DNA of 64,000 nucleotides from the NCBI GenBank assembly GCA_029207755.1, contig JARCOQ010000074.1, forward strand, positions 1-64,000. Direction: 5' to 3'. The stretch is from Chamaea fasciata. Lineage: Eukaryota > Chordata > Aves > Passeriformes > Sylviidae. The notes beneath the pieces were generated by a model. That model saw nothing but the letters and a program-made list of their open reading frames with translations, was not told the DNA's origin and made no database searches. Position numbers and translations under genes: made by a program. Shown here piece by piece: positions 21,901 to 36,624 of this stretch. How positions within the stretch are numbered: position 1 is the first letter of the stretch; each line of letters opens with the position of its first letter.

Positions 21901-24900
21901 CAGAGTTGCTATCAGCTTTAGAAATGGGTTTCTACTAACTGGCCCAAAATAGCAATGTTGGGCTTTGAAACTGTTGCCGTTTATGTGTGAAATCAATTGC
22001 ACCAAGAGCGTGTTGTTTTCATGAGTAACAAAAAGGATCCTGTTCTGTAATGTCATCCCATCTGTTAGAAAATGTTAGCACCTCTCATTTCACAAGGCTT
22101 TTTTTTTTGTACACGGCAAGGATGCCTTAAATTTAGTCACGTGCAGGAAGAAATCTGCACCTGGATACTCGTTGTAAAGGCACTAGATATGTGTGATTTC
22201 TCTGTATTTTAACACTTACTTGAATACAATAGATGAAGCTGGTCAGATGATGAAAGGGCTCTTTGGCTATTGAAAGTCCTCTTGCCACCTCATCTCTCCT
22301 ACTGTCAGTGTATGCCTGATAGTTAATAATAGCTTGACACTGGTATAGTTTCAAGCTATTTTTTGCCCATTTCCCTCTTGGTTGCCATCAAAAGAACAGG
22401 TTCTATTAGGGGAGCCTTTCTTCCTGCAAGTAAATCGATGTTTAGTGAAGAGAAAATGCATGGCAGTGGTGGAAACTTAGCAGAGCTTCCTGCTCCTGCT
22501 GCACTGCTCATCATCCCATTTATCCATGGGGAAGGAGGGCAGTGTCTCTTTAGGATATCATGCCCTGACTCGGGGAGATTTACCTGGTGGTCCCACCCCA
22601 GAATGGTCCATAGGAAGCCTGGCAGGCTGCCAATTTCTTGCTTAGACCGAGGAATCTAAGGGACTAAAACCAGGAGAATATGTTCTGTCTGTGTTACATG
22701 ATAGACATGAGCAACGTGTTATCACAGAGATGTGACAGGGACCTCGTTAGGCCCAGCAGATGTTTTAGTCCTGGCTCTCCTACTCTGAATGTGAGAGCTG
22801 GAAACATGCTGGCAGTGTAGTGCACATCCTCAGAGGACGGAAGGTAATTTGACAGCTCACTGTAACCCTCTTCAATAATGTTGACTCTTCTGGCATCGGT
22901 TTGTTGAGAATGTGGCTTCTCATGTGGAAAACCGAGACTTTTTGTAGTAAAAATAAGGATTTCTTTTCCTGATTTGTTTTTTTTTTTTTTTTTCTGGCTT
23001 AGGTTAGAAGAGAGAAATATTTGAATGTAGCATTGACGTGTTTGATTTCTAAACTTTATTTGGAGACTTTGAAAAAGTGAAAATACGTAAGCATTATTGA
23101 AGGAATAAAGTGTTCTTGTTTGATGCATTCGACTGTTCTTTTCTTTCTGAGAATCTGTGTTTTTAGAGATACCAGGCAGTACTTTTTCCTTTAGCAGTAC
23201 CAGAGTCCTGCTGTCTGTCTCAAGAGAAGCCAAAAAAGGTCAGATAAGAACTGTTTAGATAAGATAGGTGGCATTTCTGTCAGTTCTCAATAGCCGGTGA
23301 ACCAGATGAGGAGCTGCACAAAACTGAAAACAAACAAGTAATGTTGCTCTGTCCCTGTCCCCCAAGTCCAAAAAATCCTCTCAATGCCCTCCAGCTGCTC
23401 TCTTAGTGAAGGGCATCTTTTCTCTTGAGTGCAAGTTTAGAAAATGTTTTGTTGTGCTGGTTATGTTAATTAAAGCGATGTTTGTTTTCCAAGACAGTGA
23501 TTCAGAGGGCTGTCCTGCTCTGCATAATTACCTGTCACAGCAAAGAGAAAATATTAAGATGGGAAACTGAGATTGGTGTAAAATTCTGTCTTATCTGCAA
23601 GGTATATCAGCAGTGTGTTTGATAGAGCTTGATTGTATCCAAGATTCCAGGGGGCTCCTGGTGTCAGGTGAGAATCCTTCTTTATGGAAAGCACTTGCTC
23701 TTTTCCTGTTGATATTGGTGAGCCAAAGAAACTATTTTTTGCTGCTTCTTGTAGCAAACCGAGTGGGAAATGTGAGCTGTAACAGCGCTGCCTAAGCCTC
23801 TCTGGCAGCCTCATGCAGTAGCCTGCTTTTAATATTGGTTGGTAAGATGACAGCACTTTGCTGCCAGTCTGTGAGGTATCCATGTAAGGTGGGTTATCTT
23901 TGCTCAGGTGCCTGGAGACTTGTTCTTACAAGAGATACAAACAATGCATTTGAGAATTTGGCACATCTGGGACATTTCATCTTGCTCTTGGAGAAAAAGG
24001 TCAAATGCTCCACAGCCTGTTTCTCTTAAATAGCAGAAAATCCCAGCATGGATTGAAGGTTTGACCCCCATTAAAATACATCAGATCTAACATAGCTGTG
24101 TGGTTTTAGCTGTGTACATAAATACATAACTGCAGATGAATATTTAAGCACTCCTAGTGTAAATAGAAATACACAATGCACGTGCTAGGCATCCTCATGC
24201 ATGCCTACAGCTGCAGAGAAAATGTACAGCAGGCAAAGGACTTTCGGATACAATGAAATGAATGGCTTTATCAAGATCTTAGTTCCTCATTAAAAATACT
24301 GAGAAGTAGAACTTGTATGAAAGACTAAAGCTGGGATTTCAAATTAATGTGTGTGGATAATCCAGATGAACTCAATTCTGAAACGTAAGAGTGTCTATGG
24401 AGATCTGTTGAACTGTGTTCATATATATCACTGTTTCTTCTTGTCCCAAGTTTTTTTTTTTTTTTTTTAATTTCGGTTTGCCATTGTGCAGTTTTAGGAA
24501 GGTTAATATTTAGTGCTCTTTAGAAGTCCTAAAGAAAACAATTGTTTTAATACAAGACATTTCTCCCATTGTTTTAAGAGGAAAAAATGATCTTGTGTCA
24601 ATGGTATGGACTCTTATCCTCCTGCTTCAGTATTCAATTCTTTTGATTCTTCTAAATTTTCAGCATCACGTGCACATGAAATTGGTCTCTTTAGTGATAG
24701 ATATTTTTTGAAGGTTTGCTCAATTGTGCTTTCAGATTTTTCATTCACCTTCTGGTGGCTTGACTGGGTCTGCATCCACAAGTGCATGAACTGAACTATC
24801 ATTAGCAAGTGGTGGTTCAGTTTTTCCTCTTCTGCTCTTTGTGGCCTCTAAGTTTTTCTTGTCTGCTGTCTTTGCAAGCCAGTTTTTCTGCAGGGTCACT

Positions 24901-27900
24901 TTAAATCACCTGGTGTAACAAACCTGAGTATGACAAATGGGTGCATTAAGGAATGTGTCTTGCTTGTTGTGGCCATCAAAATAGGTTTCGCATGGTAGAA
25001 ATTTGATAGTATATCTACAGTTCTCCAATCTTGCTTTTGCCAGTGTCCTTGAGTTCAGTTTTTTAACAGTCACAATGAGTTACTGACTAGCTGGCATTGG
25101 AAAAATTTGACTTTACCCTCAGGGGCCACTGTAGGCTTTGCTCTGGTAAATACTTGTCCAAACATCCCCATTATTTTTCTTCAAGACATAAAATGTGACA
25201 CAGGGTGCTGTGCCTGTTATCTCCCACCTAGACTTGTTTGGTTGGTTTTTTTGGTTGGTTTTTTTTTTGTTTTCTTCTTTTCGTTTGAGAGAAACTTCAA
25301 CCTTTTTATTCATTGACCTGGTGAATACTTTATCAATGTATTAAGGTCCTTTTATTAGTGTGGATTTTTTTTAAAGTTTAAAATAAAAGTCAGGGAAATA
25401 TTCTAATTGTATGATTTATATGGTTGGTTCTACTCCAGAAGAAAGCTTAATTGTTGAAATATTTCTGAGTTCCTGTGTTCTGATTTCTTGAGTAGTCTGT
25501 GCTAAGTCTTGAGCAGAAGCTTGCAGAAGAGCTGCAGGATTGAAGGAGAGCAGAAGTGACACAAAGTAAAGTTCTCCTGGGAAATCTTATGGAGGTTAAG
25601 CAAGTGCAGCAGGATTTGAGCAATGCTGCTCAGTCCATTTGTTCATGTGTGGATGCCAGGGTGGAGGAGGCTGGAACTGGGAGCCAAGATCGCTTAGAGG
25701 TGTGTCTGTGAGAGAAGCCAACTGCAATCTGCTGGTTTCTGGTGACTTTAGAGGTCCCTGTCCAGTATTAGTCCTGTCTCGTACTGGAGCAAGCTATTGA
25801 TCACTTGGCCAAAAATGTTGCTGCTTTAAAGAACTTCCCCAAACTTTAGGGAATAGTGGGACTGTCATTAAGAAAGAGATATAATTCCAAGCACTTTCTC
25901 TTAGTTTTAAATGCTGACTTCATGGGTTTTTTTTTTCCCTAAGAGTAGGAGAGCTTCATGTAAGTCTTGAAACTGCTGGTGGTTGATAGGCTTTTATTTA
26001 TTTAATCAGGGCAGTGCATGTTACAGAACTGACAGCAAAGGGATCAGGACTGGAAATATTTTTTCTAGACATCAACATGCTGCTGTGCTGTTGGGAGAAA
26101 GTGGAGATTGCTTTGCCAGCACCATCTGGGAGCCTCTGCTTGGCTGTATGGTAGGCAGACCTTTTGTGAATCAGAGGAGAATTGCCTTTGGAATAAAGCC
26201 TCTTGGTGGCAGGTTTTTTTAATCTGCTGCACTGACAGAATTGCTCCATCTTGTCCTCTTAATGCAAGCATGTGTGCCAAATCTGCCTGAAGGGCTCTGT
26301 ATCCAGGAGAGAAGGAAATGGTGATGCCTCTGAAAGGTGCTTGCCTTCTTTTGCGAGACCAAATAAACTTTTGGTGGCTTTGTGGGGCTGCAGCCAGCAC
26401 CCTTGGGTTATATATTCTTCTTATATAAATGTAGTACACACTTTAAATTTATTGTTAGAGGAAAGAATAGAAATGTTGGCTCTAACTTGCAGAGGCAAAC
26501 AGCATATGCTGTGTGTATAATTGTCATTCTGCCCAAAAGATGTGTTGAAAATGTGCACTTTTTTTGTGTGGCAGGCAAAAAATCCCCCCAACCAAACATT
26601 TGTTAATCTTTGTGCTTTTTGGGAACAGGTTACTCAGTTGTCCTTAATAGTTGTGATGAAATGACCAAGCAGATTGTGGGTAAAGACCCTTTTGGGTTGA
26701 GGTGGTTACACAATTAAATGAATAAAAGGTGATAGTTCTGCATTTCCAGTATGTCCAAAGCTTTTGTAGTAGAATTTTAATGAAATCCATAAGACAGTCT
26801 CGGCTGAATTAACAAAGCCAAAATTATGCATCACCAATACTTCTGTCCATTTAAGTATTATAGTAAATGTAAAAGGAAAGTCATCACTATCATTCAGAAT
26901 GCTAGGAATAGAAATTGGACAATAACCTGGCTGGTGTAAGCATTTATAGTTCTAAAAGAGCGGAAATAAATTTAAATCCTATTACAGGTTTAATAACCAG
27001 GCAAATGTAGGGTAAAGGAAAACTTTGAAAGTTGTTATAAGTTGAGTTTTGTTGCGTCTTTTTAGTTCTTGAATATCTTTCAAAGAAAGTCAAATCTCAG
27101 AGCTCTGAGACCACCTGTAGCTATAAAGCCTTGAATCCTGTTTGCTGACTCCCAAATTCAAATCTCAAATTTGTGTGGACTGCCTGAAGCCACGAATGAC
27201 ACAGTGAGAGCACTCAGGCTCAAATACTGTCTGCTTTTCTCTAGCTCTAGGGGCAGATTAGGCAGCACTTCAAGTCATTTCTCTGGTTTCAGTCCTTCCA
27301 CTCTTCTAAAATTCACTCTCCATGCAAGTTGGCCACTTTGTTAATGACTATATTGGAGTTCAGGCTGTCTTGTGGCAGTAATGAATGGTAGTATCTTCAG
27401 AGCATGAGCAATAAGTTTTTTTCCTAATCTTTTAAGTGTTTCAGAAAACATGTTGATTGGAATAAGCTCGTTGTCATCAGTGAGACAAGAGAGAGAATGG
27501 TGTGCTTGCAAAAGAAAACAGTGCTCAAATTTTGTACTGTTCAGTAGGTGTTTTCTGCAATTCCCTTCTTCCAAGTGGCCAAGGATCAGAAGAGAGGTCC
27601 TGACCTTGTGCAGTTTTGCAATTCATAGATGTCCAGCATGATTGAGGATTTTGGAATTAAATGGCTTGAGTTTGCTAAGTTGTAATTGAGCTGTTGGATT
27701 TCGTTCACAAAACATAGTCTGGTCAAACAACTGACCCGTATTTTGGTTGGTTATTTGATGTTCTGAAAAATAACCTGCCTTGTGAAATGCAAAATTGAGG
27801 TCAAACCTTTCATGCGCCTCATTCAAAGGAGCTTTTCACTCAAAATCACTTGAATTGAGCCATGTCTTGGTACTGTGGGGAGTTTGTCTAGAGCTAAGGA

Positions 27901-30900
27901 TTATGGTTTATTGTCTTTGAAATCTATTTTTCTGTTAAATTCTCAATGAATACCCTCATCTGAAAGTAGATGTAGTGGTGGTATTTACCGTTAAATTCCT
28001 ACTTCTTGCTCAAAAGGTCTGTCTGAACTTCTCTATCTGGTATTGACAAAGTTTGCCTTTTTGTCTGAAAAGATCCTTCATAGCATTTGATTAGGTATTG
28101 TCCCTACCCCATCCCAATATAAGCTTGCAAAAAAAGGAGGTCAGAGAGAGCTCTTAGGGATGTGTTTCTCCTCCCTTGGAGTACTACCGTGAGAACAGTC
28201 TTTCATGTTTGGCGTCATTACAAGGAGATCCTCTTTTGGGTAGGTTGTACAACGTGTAAAACCTTTCACTTGCAGGTATAATAACTATGGTAAGGAAAGA
28301 ACAGTGAAAGGCAGCCCTGTTCAGTTCATGTCCTGGTCAGCACTGACAGTTGTGCTTCATGCAGATTCTCACTGGGCTGATGGGCTTTGGTACCAAAGCA
28401 CTGGGTCTCTCATCCTTAAACTATTGATGGTGTGACTGAACTGCTCCCTGCTCTGGCTGTGCAGTTTGCTTTCTTGACAAATATCCCCTGCTCAGGAAAA
28501 TGGGTACTTCTGAGGGAGCTGCTGCTGACAAAATAACTTCAGTTTCTTATCCTTTTGAAGTAAGGTTTCTTGAGAACCTCAAGGAAACAGTCTGTTTAAC
28601 TTTTATCTCTTTGTACACAGTAATGTTTAGTGGAGAGAAGTATTTCAGCCAGATGCCCAAGTGGTAGTAGTAGTTTAGGCTGTAAATTCATAAAAGTCAC
28701 ACCAAACCATGTGCTCTGTGTTGGTAACATCAATACCCTTGCTGGTTTCTAAAAAGTATTTGTATTTCTGGATAAAGAAAGAGCTTCTATGAAAGTTGAC
28801 TCAGCTGCTTTAGAAATCTTGTTTTGCTTCCTTTGGATTCACTGTATGTTTTAGAAGCTCTTAGGAAGGGACATGGTACAATCTGGTCACGCTCATAAAT
28901 AATTTGTAAATATACTTCAGGCGTAGAAGCTGGAGAATCACTTCCCTCTTTGGAGAGTGCATCTGATTTTGTATCAGGAGGTGGAAATAATCTGATGAGT
29001 GTGTTACTTGTATGAAAAGGAAGTGTGCTGCCCTGTAGTGGAAAGATTGCTGTTCAAACATCTGAAGACCAGCCTTTCAACTGTTTGGAAAGTAAGATAA
29101 AGCAATTTTACAGAGATTTATGCACCTTGAGAAAAAGTAGATGTTGAAAAAGCACCATTAATATTCTATTACCTAGTAATCAGCAGTCATGAGGTAGAAA
29201 ACCAATTTGTGATGCATTTTGTGGTCACAATTTTTGCAAATGAGCCTTTAGTAGCAGAGCTGGATATAAACCATTTCTGTCAGTGTCTTGGAATTGAGAT
29301 TTGTGAAGTTTTATCTGTGGTGGGTTTTGTTACTGTTTTCTTACTTCCTCTGGCAACTTTTGTAAATTTGTGATACTCTAAAAGAAAGCACAGTTATCCC
29401 TATGTTTTCAAATGGACCAAGAGGCTTTTCGTTCATCTTTGAAAGGCTTATAGTAAAATGAATTTGATTGAATCTTTCAGGGTTTTTTTTTGTATGCACA
29501 ATTCAGCAAAAAAAGTCTTGGTAATGAATTGCTATTTCTGATCCACAGGCTGTTTTTCTCCAGTCAGACAGTGGTTCAATATCTGCTTTAGATGTTTACA
29601 GATCAGTATATTAATGACACTCAACTGTGCATTTATTCTCACTGGAGCAGTGCCCATTCCTACAGAAATGCCAAGGAGAAACACCCAGCATAGAGCAAGC
29701 AAGACCAAATGTCAGTGGTCAGAAAGGGGGAACGCTTGAGAAAGTGCTTAAAGCTTTCTCTCCGGTCCCTTAAAGTGTGGGAGTGCCTTCCTGTCCTTTC
29801 CCAATTCCTTGGTGTTTCAGGCACTATTGAAATCACTGATTTGGGTTTCGTGGTGAGTGATGGATTTAAACCTCCTGCAAACTAAACCTAAATGTCAGTC
29901 TGGGATAATGCAGAGAACAAAGCAAGTGAATTGTGGGGACAGCCTCAAATTGCTGATGTCCGCCAACAGAACTAGTCAGAGGGAAAATGTTAATTACTTA
30001 AAAAATTTAGTAATTCTATAAGCATAAAGGAGAAGCTGTTTTCAGAAAGGATTAAGCCGGTCTTTGAGATAGGACAATTACTAGGATGCTCAACAAAACC
30101 AGCATTTGAAAGAATTGTTTGACGTAGCAATGGCACTTAGGGTGGAATGCAGTTTTCTCTCGTTCTGACAGTATACTGGATGTAGGAGGAACAGTGAAAT
30201 TAAATGTGGAAAAATTTAAGTTAGTCACCTTAGCAAAAACAGTTTTCTGCACCCAAACAGAGGAATTTGTAATTCTGCATGGAATCCATGAGGGACTTTG
30301 CTCCCAGTACTTCCCCTTCTTAAAATGGGCGCAGATATCGGGTAATATGGGCGTTTTAAACACTGGCTGGGTAAATCATCACACTCTACACAGAGCAGCT
30401 CCTGTGCATCAGCTGCCTCATGGGAAGGGTCCCTGAGCAGCCACTGGCCTTTGTTCCTCACAGTTTGTGCTGTGGAGCTGCTGATGTGCAGATACACTTG
30501 TCTGGTTTTCTGTGAAATTCTTACAGATGTGGATCCTAGTGAGTTTGGATTACAAAAATAACTCGTTCCTTAAGCCATGTTGCAACTGATTTTAAACCTA
30601 ACTGCTACCCTACATTGACATGTTTGTAAGGCAGCTGTATAGAGTACACTGAACAAGCAGAAAGGACATCCAAGTACAGAATTGCCGTTGTTATGCCCCA
30701 TGTCATCCATGTTCACGTGCATAAACATAGTGTACAGCAGGTAATTTTCCATCTTGCTTTCCTATGGTCTGTAAAAATCTTACAGTTTCTGGTTGGGACT
30801 GAGACATTTGAAAGCATCCACGTGGTTAGTGGAAATGAACGGCAGCTTTAATGATTAAGCCACTCGGATACTTGCTGGCTGGCAAACTTACTAACATTTT

Positions 30901-33900
30901 ATAACCAGTTTTAGTCCGCTCCTCTTTATGGGAGTTGGGAGGGAGAGTAAAATTCAGGTGTATATTTTTTAAGGACAAATAACTGATTAATAGGGAAGTT
31001 CAGTCAGGAACTTGAGAGAATTGCTCACCTACAGTTAAATTAGTTCAATGTGATGCGTAAAGCTTCATGTGCAGTGAACGTCTTCTACCAACACCAAACC
31101 AGGAGTGTTTTAGCTGGAGTATGAAACAGCTGAGTTACAATTATGTGCTGGTAAATTAGTGTCTCATCTTCAAAGAAAGAGCTTTTGTTAGTTATTTATT
31201 GGTAATACTTGGATGCTGTGCCACCCTGAAGTTGTGACACAATTTGGAAATCAATCCTTAGTGGACCTAGAGGTAGAACAGACTGCATGAGTTGTAGGAC
31301 ATGGCTGTGATTTCACTGAAGGGGGAGCAGTTTTTAGTGTAGCTTAACGACACCCGCAGTTCTTGGGTTTGGTGAAAATACACAGGTATAAACAAGCCCT
31401 TTTCGTAAGTAACTGCAAATTGCATAAATCTACATCTCCGAGTCTGCTGTATTGTCCTACCACTTGTAATTTTAGGCTTAAAATAACAAGTATTTGAGAA
31501 ATGGATTTAGAAAAGTTGCCTTATCACTGAATTTATATTTTTTTTTTCTCAAAGCCTTTGACCTTTGGCATTGATATTTTATCACGGGGGAAGGTGTTTC
31601 CAGCAGGCAGTGCTGGTGTGGCTGTGCATGCGGGTGTGTGCACACAGCCTGGTGTGGACCCTTGTTTGTTCTGCAGGTGTCCTGTTAGCTTGGCTGTTTC
31701 CTTCTCCTTCAGCTGTAGGACAGGATTTTCTCATTGGCTTGTTCCCTCCTTAAACTGTCTTTCTCCCCCCTCTGAGGTGTTGCTGTGCTGCAGTCTCCTT
31801 GTGAGGTTTAACAGGCTGCAATTAGCCCAGACACAGGAGTCGGGGTTGTCTGGGGCAGCACGATTCCAGTGATGAAAAGGCATAATAATAATTCCCCCTC
31901 AGTTCACTTGCACTTGGTGCTGTTTGATCCTGCGACTCAATCAGGAGTGGACAACATAGCTGTATTTTCTGCTCACTTTGCCTGATAGTGACTGATCTGA
32001 TTTCCCCCATGTCTGTAATTAATTTTCCCACAGAAGTATGCTTAGGTTTATGGCTTAGATAATAAGTGCTGGTGACTTGTGCTACTGTCTACATGTTTTA
32101 ATCCTTTTCCACGTCTAGATGGACTAAACAAATGCATAGTTGTTGCATCTGCCCTGCTGTAATGATTACTGTGGTGAAGACTTTTTTTTTTTTGATTTTT
32201 ATAAGCTGCTGTTTTATCTTGCAAGAAGTTACTGAATTACTCCTCCAGAAGGCTACTAAAGTAAGAGGTTTATGGCTTTTATTGTCCTTCTGTTATATCA
32301 ACAGTTAATGGACAAGTAGGTACAAAGTACTGAAAAATTGGGTTCTACTGTAAAAATGGCATCAAACCCAGTCTTTCCTGGATACAATATTGAGGTGTAT
32401 AGTCCTGTGTAAAAAAATCCCAAGCATTAAAACCTGAAGCAAAATCGCCCAAGTCACGAGTAGATATCGAAGATAGAAGGCAATTAATATTTGGGAGAGC
32501 CAGTGAATGCAGCACGATGAGCGTGACAAAATGTCCTGGGAGTTGGGTGTGTGTAAGAGCCAAATCTGTGCCATTGGTTTATACTCCGAGTTTTCTGGAT
32601 GAACTGGAAAGAAAGGCAGTATTGTTGTTGGGACGTGTAAATTGCTGTATTATTTCATTTCTCTCCAAGGGAAAACTTGTCTCTTCAGGAATTTCCCAAC
32701 CAGTATTTACAGCTGATTCTATCACTTCTGAGTAAAGTTACTTTTCCAATTGTCTTCTTAGTAAATCATTTTTAAAAAGTTGACTTTTTGCTAGAGTAGT
32801 TCAAAATGTAATGCTGTTTTGTGTGGTCCAAGATAGTTATGCTTGTTCTAGAAATTGTTTCATTTCCAAGGAAAACTTGCTGTAGGAGAATTTGAGTGAA
32901 ATGATTATTTCAAGCTACTTGTCACAAGAGGAATTAGCTAGAGATTAACCTGTTGGAGCAGGACATTTTTTTCTCTCAACTTCCATTTAGACTTCAATTT
33001 TATTATCCCTTTTTTTGGCATGAGTTTGTTTTCTTGTGTGCTTGCAGATAATAGTGACATCTGACTTCTCTCAAGACGCTTAACCTGCTGTGTTAGAAGG
33101 AAAGAGAAATCTCTCCTGTTTCCATCAATCTTGTATGGCTGATGAAGAAAAAGCAGTGGCTATGCTATATTAGGGGGATGTATTTTTGTTCTGCTGTTTT
33201 GTTGTTGGACTCGTGTCTGTGTTGCAGTGTAGTTGTGAAAGAGATATATATTTATCCTTAAAATAAATAACTTTTAATATGCTGAAGTAAAAGTGAATTC
33301 TCATGCTAGGTCGTATCTATTTATCAGGGATAATTTGGTTGGTAGAAATGCTGAACACTGATTATGTGGCTCCTCTAACTGCCAGTGGGTTTCTGGACCT
33401 TGTCCTATAAAGAAGGTAAAGCTGAGGATGCCCTGGTATATTTGAAACGCTACTGAAACTTAACAGGCTTCAGTCACAGCTTTTAGGAGTTGAAGGGAGG
33501 TACTTCTTTCCTAAAATGCCCTGTTCCATTTTACAAGTGGCACAAAGCATGAGCGAGGCCAGGTCTGATAAAAAACCACCGTACTTAAAACTCTAGCAAG
33601 ACCAAGTTCCTTTGCAAGTGAAGTTCTTGTATGTGGTACCAAGACCTGCATTTACATGCTTAGAAAAATCCTTTTTTAAAATTTATTTTTCTGTGTTTAG
33701 AAACTACCCTTGTTTTGCCACCCTAGTCAGCATAGAACAGTGTTTTGTGGGCTAGGTGATTTTGCTATTAAAACCTCATGTTATTGTTTTAAATGTGTTG
33801 TATTGAACAAAATAAAGCACTTGGCTTTCAGCAGTAATTTAAATAACAAATAGTTTATATATAAAGAACATTTCTTAAAATGCCTCCCTGAAAGTAGATG

Positions 33901-36300
33901 TTCCTAAATATTCAGGGAGACCTTACATCCTTTGTGATTAAGTAGTGCTGAAATTATTTCAAAACCTAAATTTTTGAAATGCTGCTGTAATTAATGATTA
34001 ATAGGGAGCTTAAATCCAGCTAAGTATCTGCCTGAGAAGTGCCAGTGCTGCTTGGTTTTCTGTGTTTGCCTCTCCTAGCAATGCTTTTTGTGTTCACGTC
34101 GAAACTGGAGGTAAACAGTTTACAGATAAAATGGAGCCTCCTCCATAAAACTGTGGCACTGGGGAGATGTCAGGATACATCCAGGTTGGAAACAACCCCT
34201 GACTGTTAACAAGAACAAACAAAGCGTGTGACCCATGCCGTGCAGCTGGCGAGGGGGCTCGGAGACTGTGCAGTGATTCTCCCAGCCCCGGTAGCTCTGG
34301 CAGCAGGGCTGCAGCACATTTTTGGTGTGGATTTCCTGCAGGGCCGTGTTTATGTTGGAGGCGGCACACAAGCTGCTGTGTGGACATCAAATTATTCTAT
34401 TGGTTTGAGGATTAATGAGGTTAAATTAGCTCAGTCGTTTACTGCACGTTTTGTTGAGGTTCAAGCTGTCCAGGCTGTTGCAGTTAATAGGAGCAGCCCA
34501 GAATGCTGCCGGTTAAATGTGAGTTACTCACCAGGGATCCAGAGTTCATTATTGGAAGGAATAGGACAACTTTACTCCTGAAAAAGTTCAGCTTGTTGGG
34601 AATACTCTTCCCTGTGTTGTTTGAGAGGCAGAACTGGAGAGAGTATCATTGATCAGCAGCACAGCAGGATACCTTGATGATAGGTTTAGGGTGGATGTAC
34701 TGCTCTCTTTATACCTGTTGTACAGATAGAAGTATTGGTGATAAAATAAACTCCTTTGGGCCTTTGATTTGCATAAAAAATAATGTCCCGTTCACTAATG
34801 AAAAAATTATTTGGAGCTAGAGGGAAGTGAAGAGCTTGGAATGAGTATCTCTGCTTAAAAACCAAACCAAGGTAAAGGCAGCCAACTGAAGTGTCTGTCA
34901 GAAGAGCTGGGCCCTGTTTGGGAACACCTGGAAGAGACGTTCTTTTTGTCTTAATCTTCTTCCCTTTCTTTTCAGAAATACTACTTTTAGAGCTGTCCTG
35001 ATAATACTTCCTAAGCCTAAGTGCATTGTATAACACATGGCATAAGTGATGAGAACATAGGCCATGGAGCTGGTTCAATATTAAGGAGAGATTCTTGAAT
35101 ATACCACATTGGGCAATTCTTTCCATTTCTGGATCCTTGGCTTCTGTTGAATGGCAGTGCTACAATTGAGTGCGATTATGTGGGATATGTCAAATAGAAA
35201 CTTTGACTCTATCACTGAATTAGGAAGGCAGAATAATACTGTGTTTTAGACTCTGTAAGCTTTCCTAAGCATTAATTTGGTTGGCACTGGGTGCTTGCTA
35301 TGGTTTTTTAACAACAATTTGCCTTCTTTTTTTTGAAGTTCAAAGACTCTCCATGGTTTGTTTGTGGTTTTTTTGTGTGTTTTAAATTTTTTTTTGTAGC
35401 TTATTTGCTTTCCCATTTCTGTGCCTATTAAAAACTACTGAGAAGCTGCTGGAGAGCTTAGTGATCCATCAGGACAGTTGGTGCAGTCGGTGACAACAAA
35501 GCCATCACCTTTGCAGGTCAGACAGTTTGGAGAAGTGAGTTCAGGAAGCAACCTTGAACACAAATTGTCCTCCTTATGAAAATGATGTTAGTGAGGCTGA
35601 TGGGGCTGACAGGCAAAGTCTGCTGAAGGCTTTTTTTCAGGTGTTGTCCCTTTGTCACTTCTTAATTGATGCTCACGTGGGAGATGCTGTTAGTTCTGTC
35701 TAACTCTTCAAATGGGTTGGGAAGGTCTTCCTTTACTACGTCTTTGTGATCTCTTCTCTTACCTGTTTTACCTCATCAGTCCAGAGTGCTTCTGGACCAG
35801 AAAGCAGATATCCCATAGAATGGATGTACAAAAGGAGCTGAGCAGAGGTTTTCTGGTGAAACAGGATTTATCTGGAGTGGGGAAATGTGATTTCATAAAA
35901 ATGGGAGCTTGTTTTGTATACTTCATTTCAGTGAAACTTTAAAGAGGGCAACCCTGCCACTCTCCCAGTTCCAGACTGTCAAATGTAGGAGGAGGGAAAG
36001 GGGAAGAGATCAAATCTTACATGTCATGCTTCTAGTTAATGCTCTGGCTTATTAAACCAGACTCTTGCATATTTCCTGGGGGTACATGAGAAGCAACCTA
36101 AAAACTCTGCACTCCTTTGGGAATAGTGGCCTTTCTGTGACTCGTGGAACAACTTCTGATCCTCCTGAATTTCATTCCATGTGAATGAAGGCAAGATAAA
36201 ATCTCGGGCAAAAACTTACGGAATGTTGGAACAGCTCTGTTAAAAGCTCAGTAATAAAAAGTAATAAAACCGTGGGAGCTTTAGTTACAGCTTTTCAAAA
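18900..36300. other. AT-rich 17-kb block without recognisable genes
   Basis: The base composition drops sharply to AT-rich, with poly(T) runs near 22979, 24450, 25260 and 32187. No frame exceeds about 180 codons and none resembles a known protein. I looked for splice-flanked open stretches; several AG...GT pairs exist, but none had convincing coding sequence. A segment near 19960-20130 is open in two frames without a recognised product. The block reads like intron or intergenic sequence from an AT-rich bird chromosome. No obvious CR1 or LTR was recognised inside, in strong contrast to both flanks. Confidence 0.5.
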
Positions 36301-36369
36301 GTTGCTTAACAGTGTTACATTTTAATTGATATTGACTTGGAAGGAAATGTTTTCTGAACAAAATTTAGC

Positions 36370-36530
36370 ATATTCTTAATATTTGCAAAAGTCTGTTGGC
36401 CTTTGTAGCCACAAAGGCACAATGCTGGATCATGTTCAGCTGCTGTAACAAGCATCCCCAGGTCCCGTTTTGACTGGGCACTGTCCAGCAATTCTGCCCT
36501 TTTCCTGTAGCACTCCAGGAGGTTGTTGGG
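36370..36530 (-). mobile_element. CR1 LINE fragment (end of ORF2 / 3' region)
   Basis: The plus strand shows ACAATGCTGGATCATGTTCA, then CATCCCCAGGTCCCGTTTTG and TGTCCAGCAATTCTGCCCTT, which is the antisense of the conserved end of avian CR1. On the minus strand this reads LDSAQSKRDLGML. The fragment abuts a long A-rich tract at 36530-36590. Confidence 0.55.
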
Positions 36531-36590
36531 AAAAAAAAAGGAGGAGAAAAAAAAAAAAAAAAAAAAAAAAGAGGAGGAAAATAAAAGAAA
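36530..36590. repeat. A-rich tract (poly-A with GGAGG interruptions)
   Basis: Two A-rich runs, including one of about 26 A residues, flank and enclose GGAGG and GAGGAGG words. The tract separates the CR1 fragment from the ~83-bp satellite. Confidence 0.8.
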
Positions 36591-36624
36591 AACAAGCAAA
36601 CCAAAAAACACTGGCTCATGCAGC

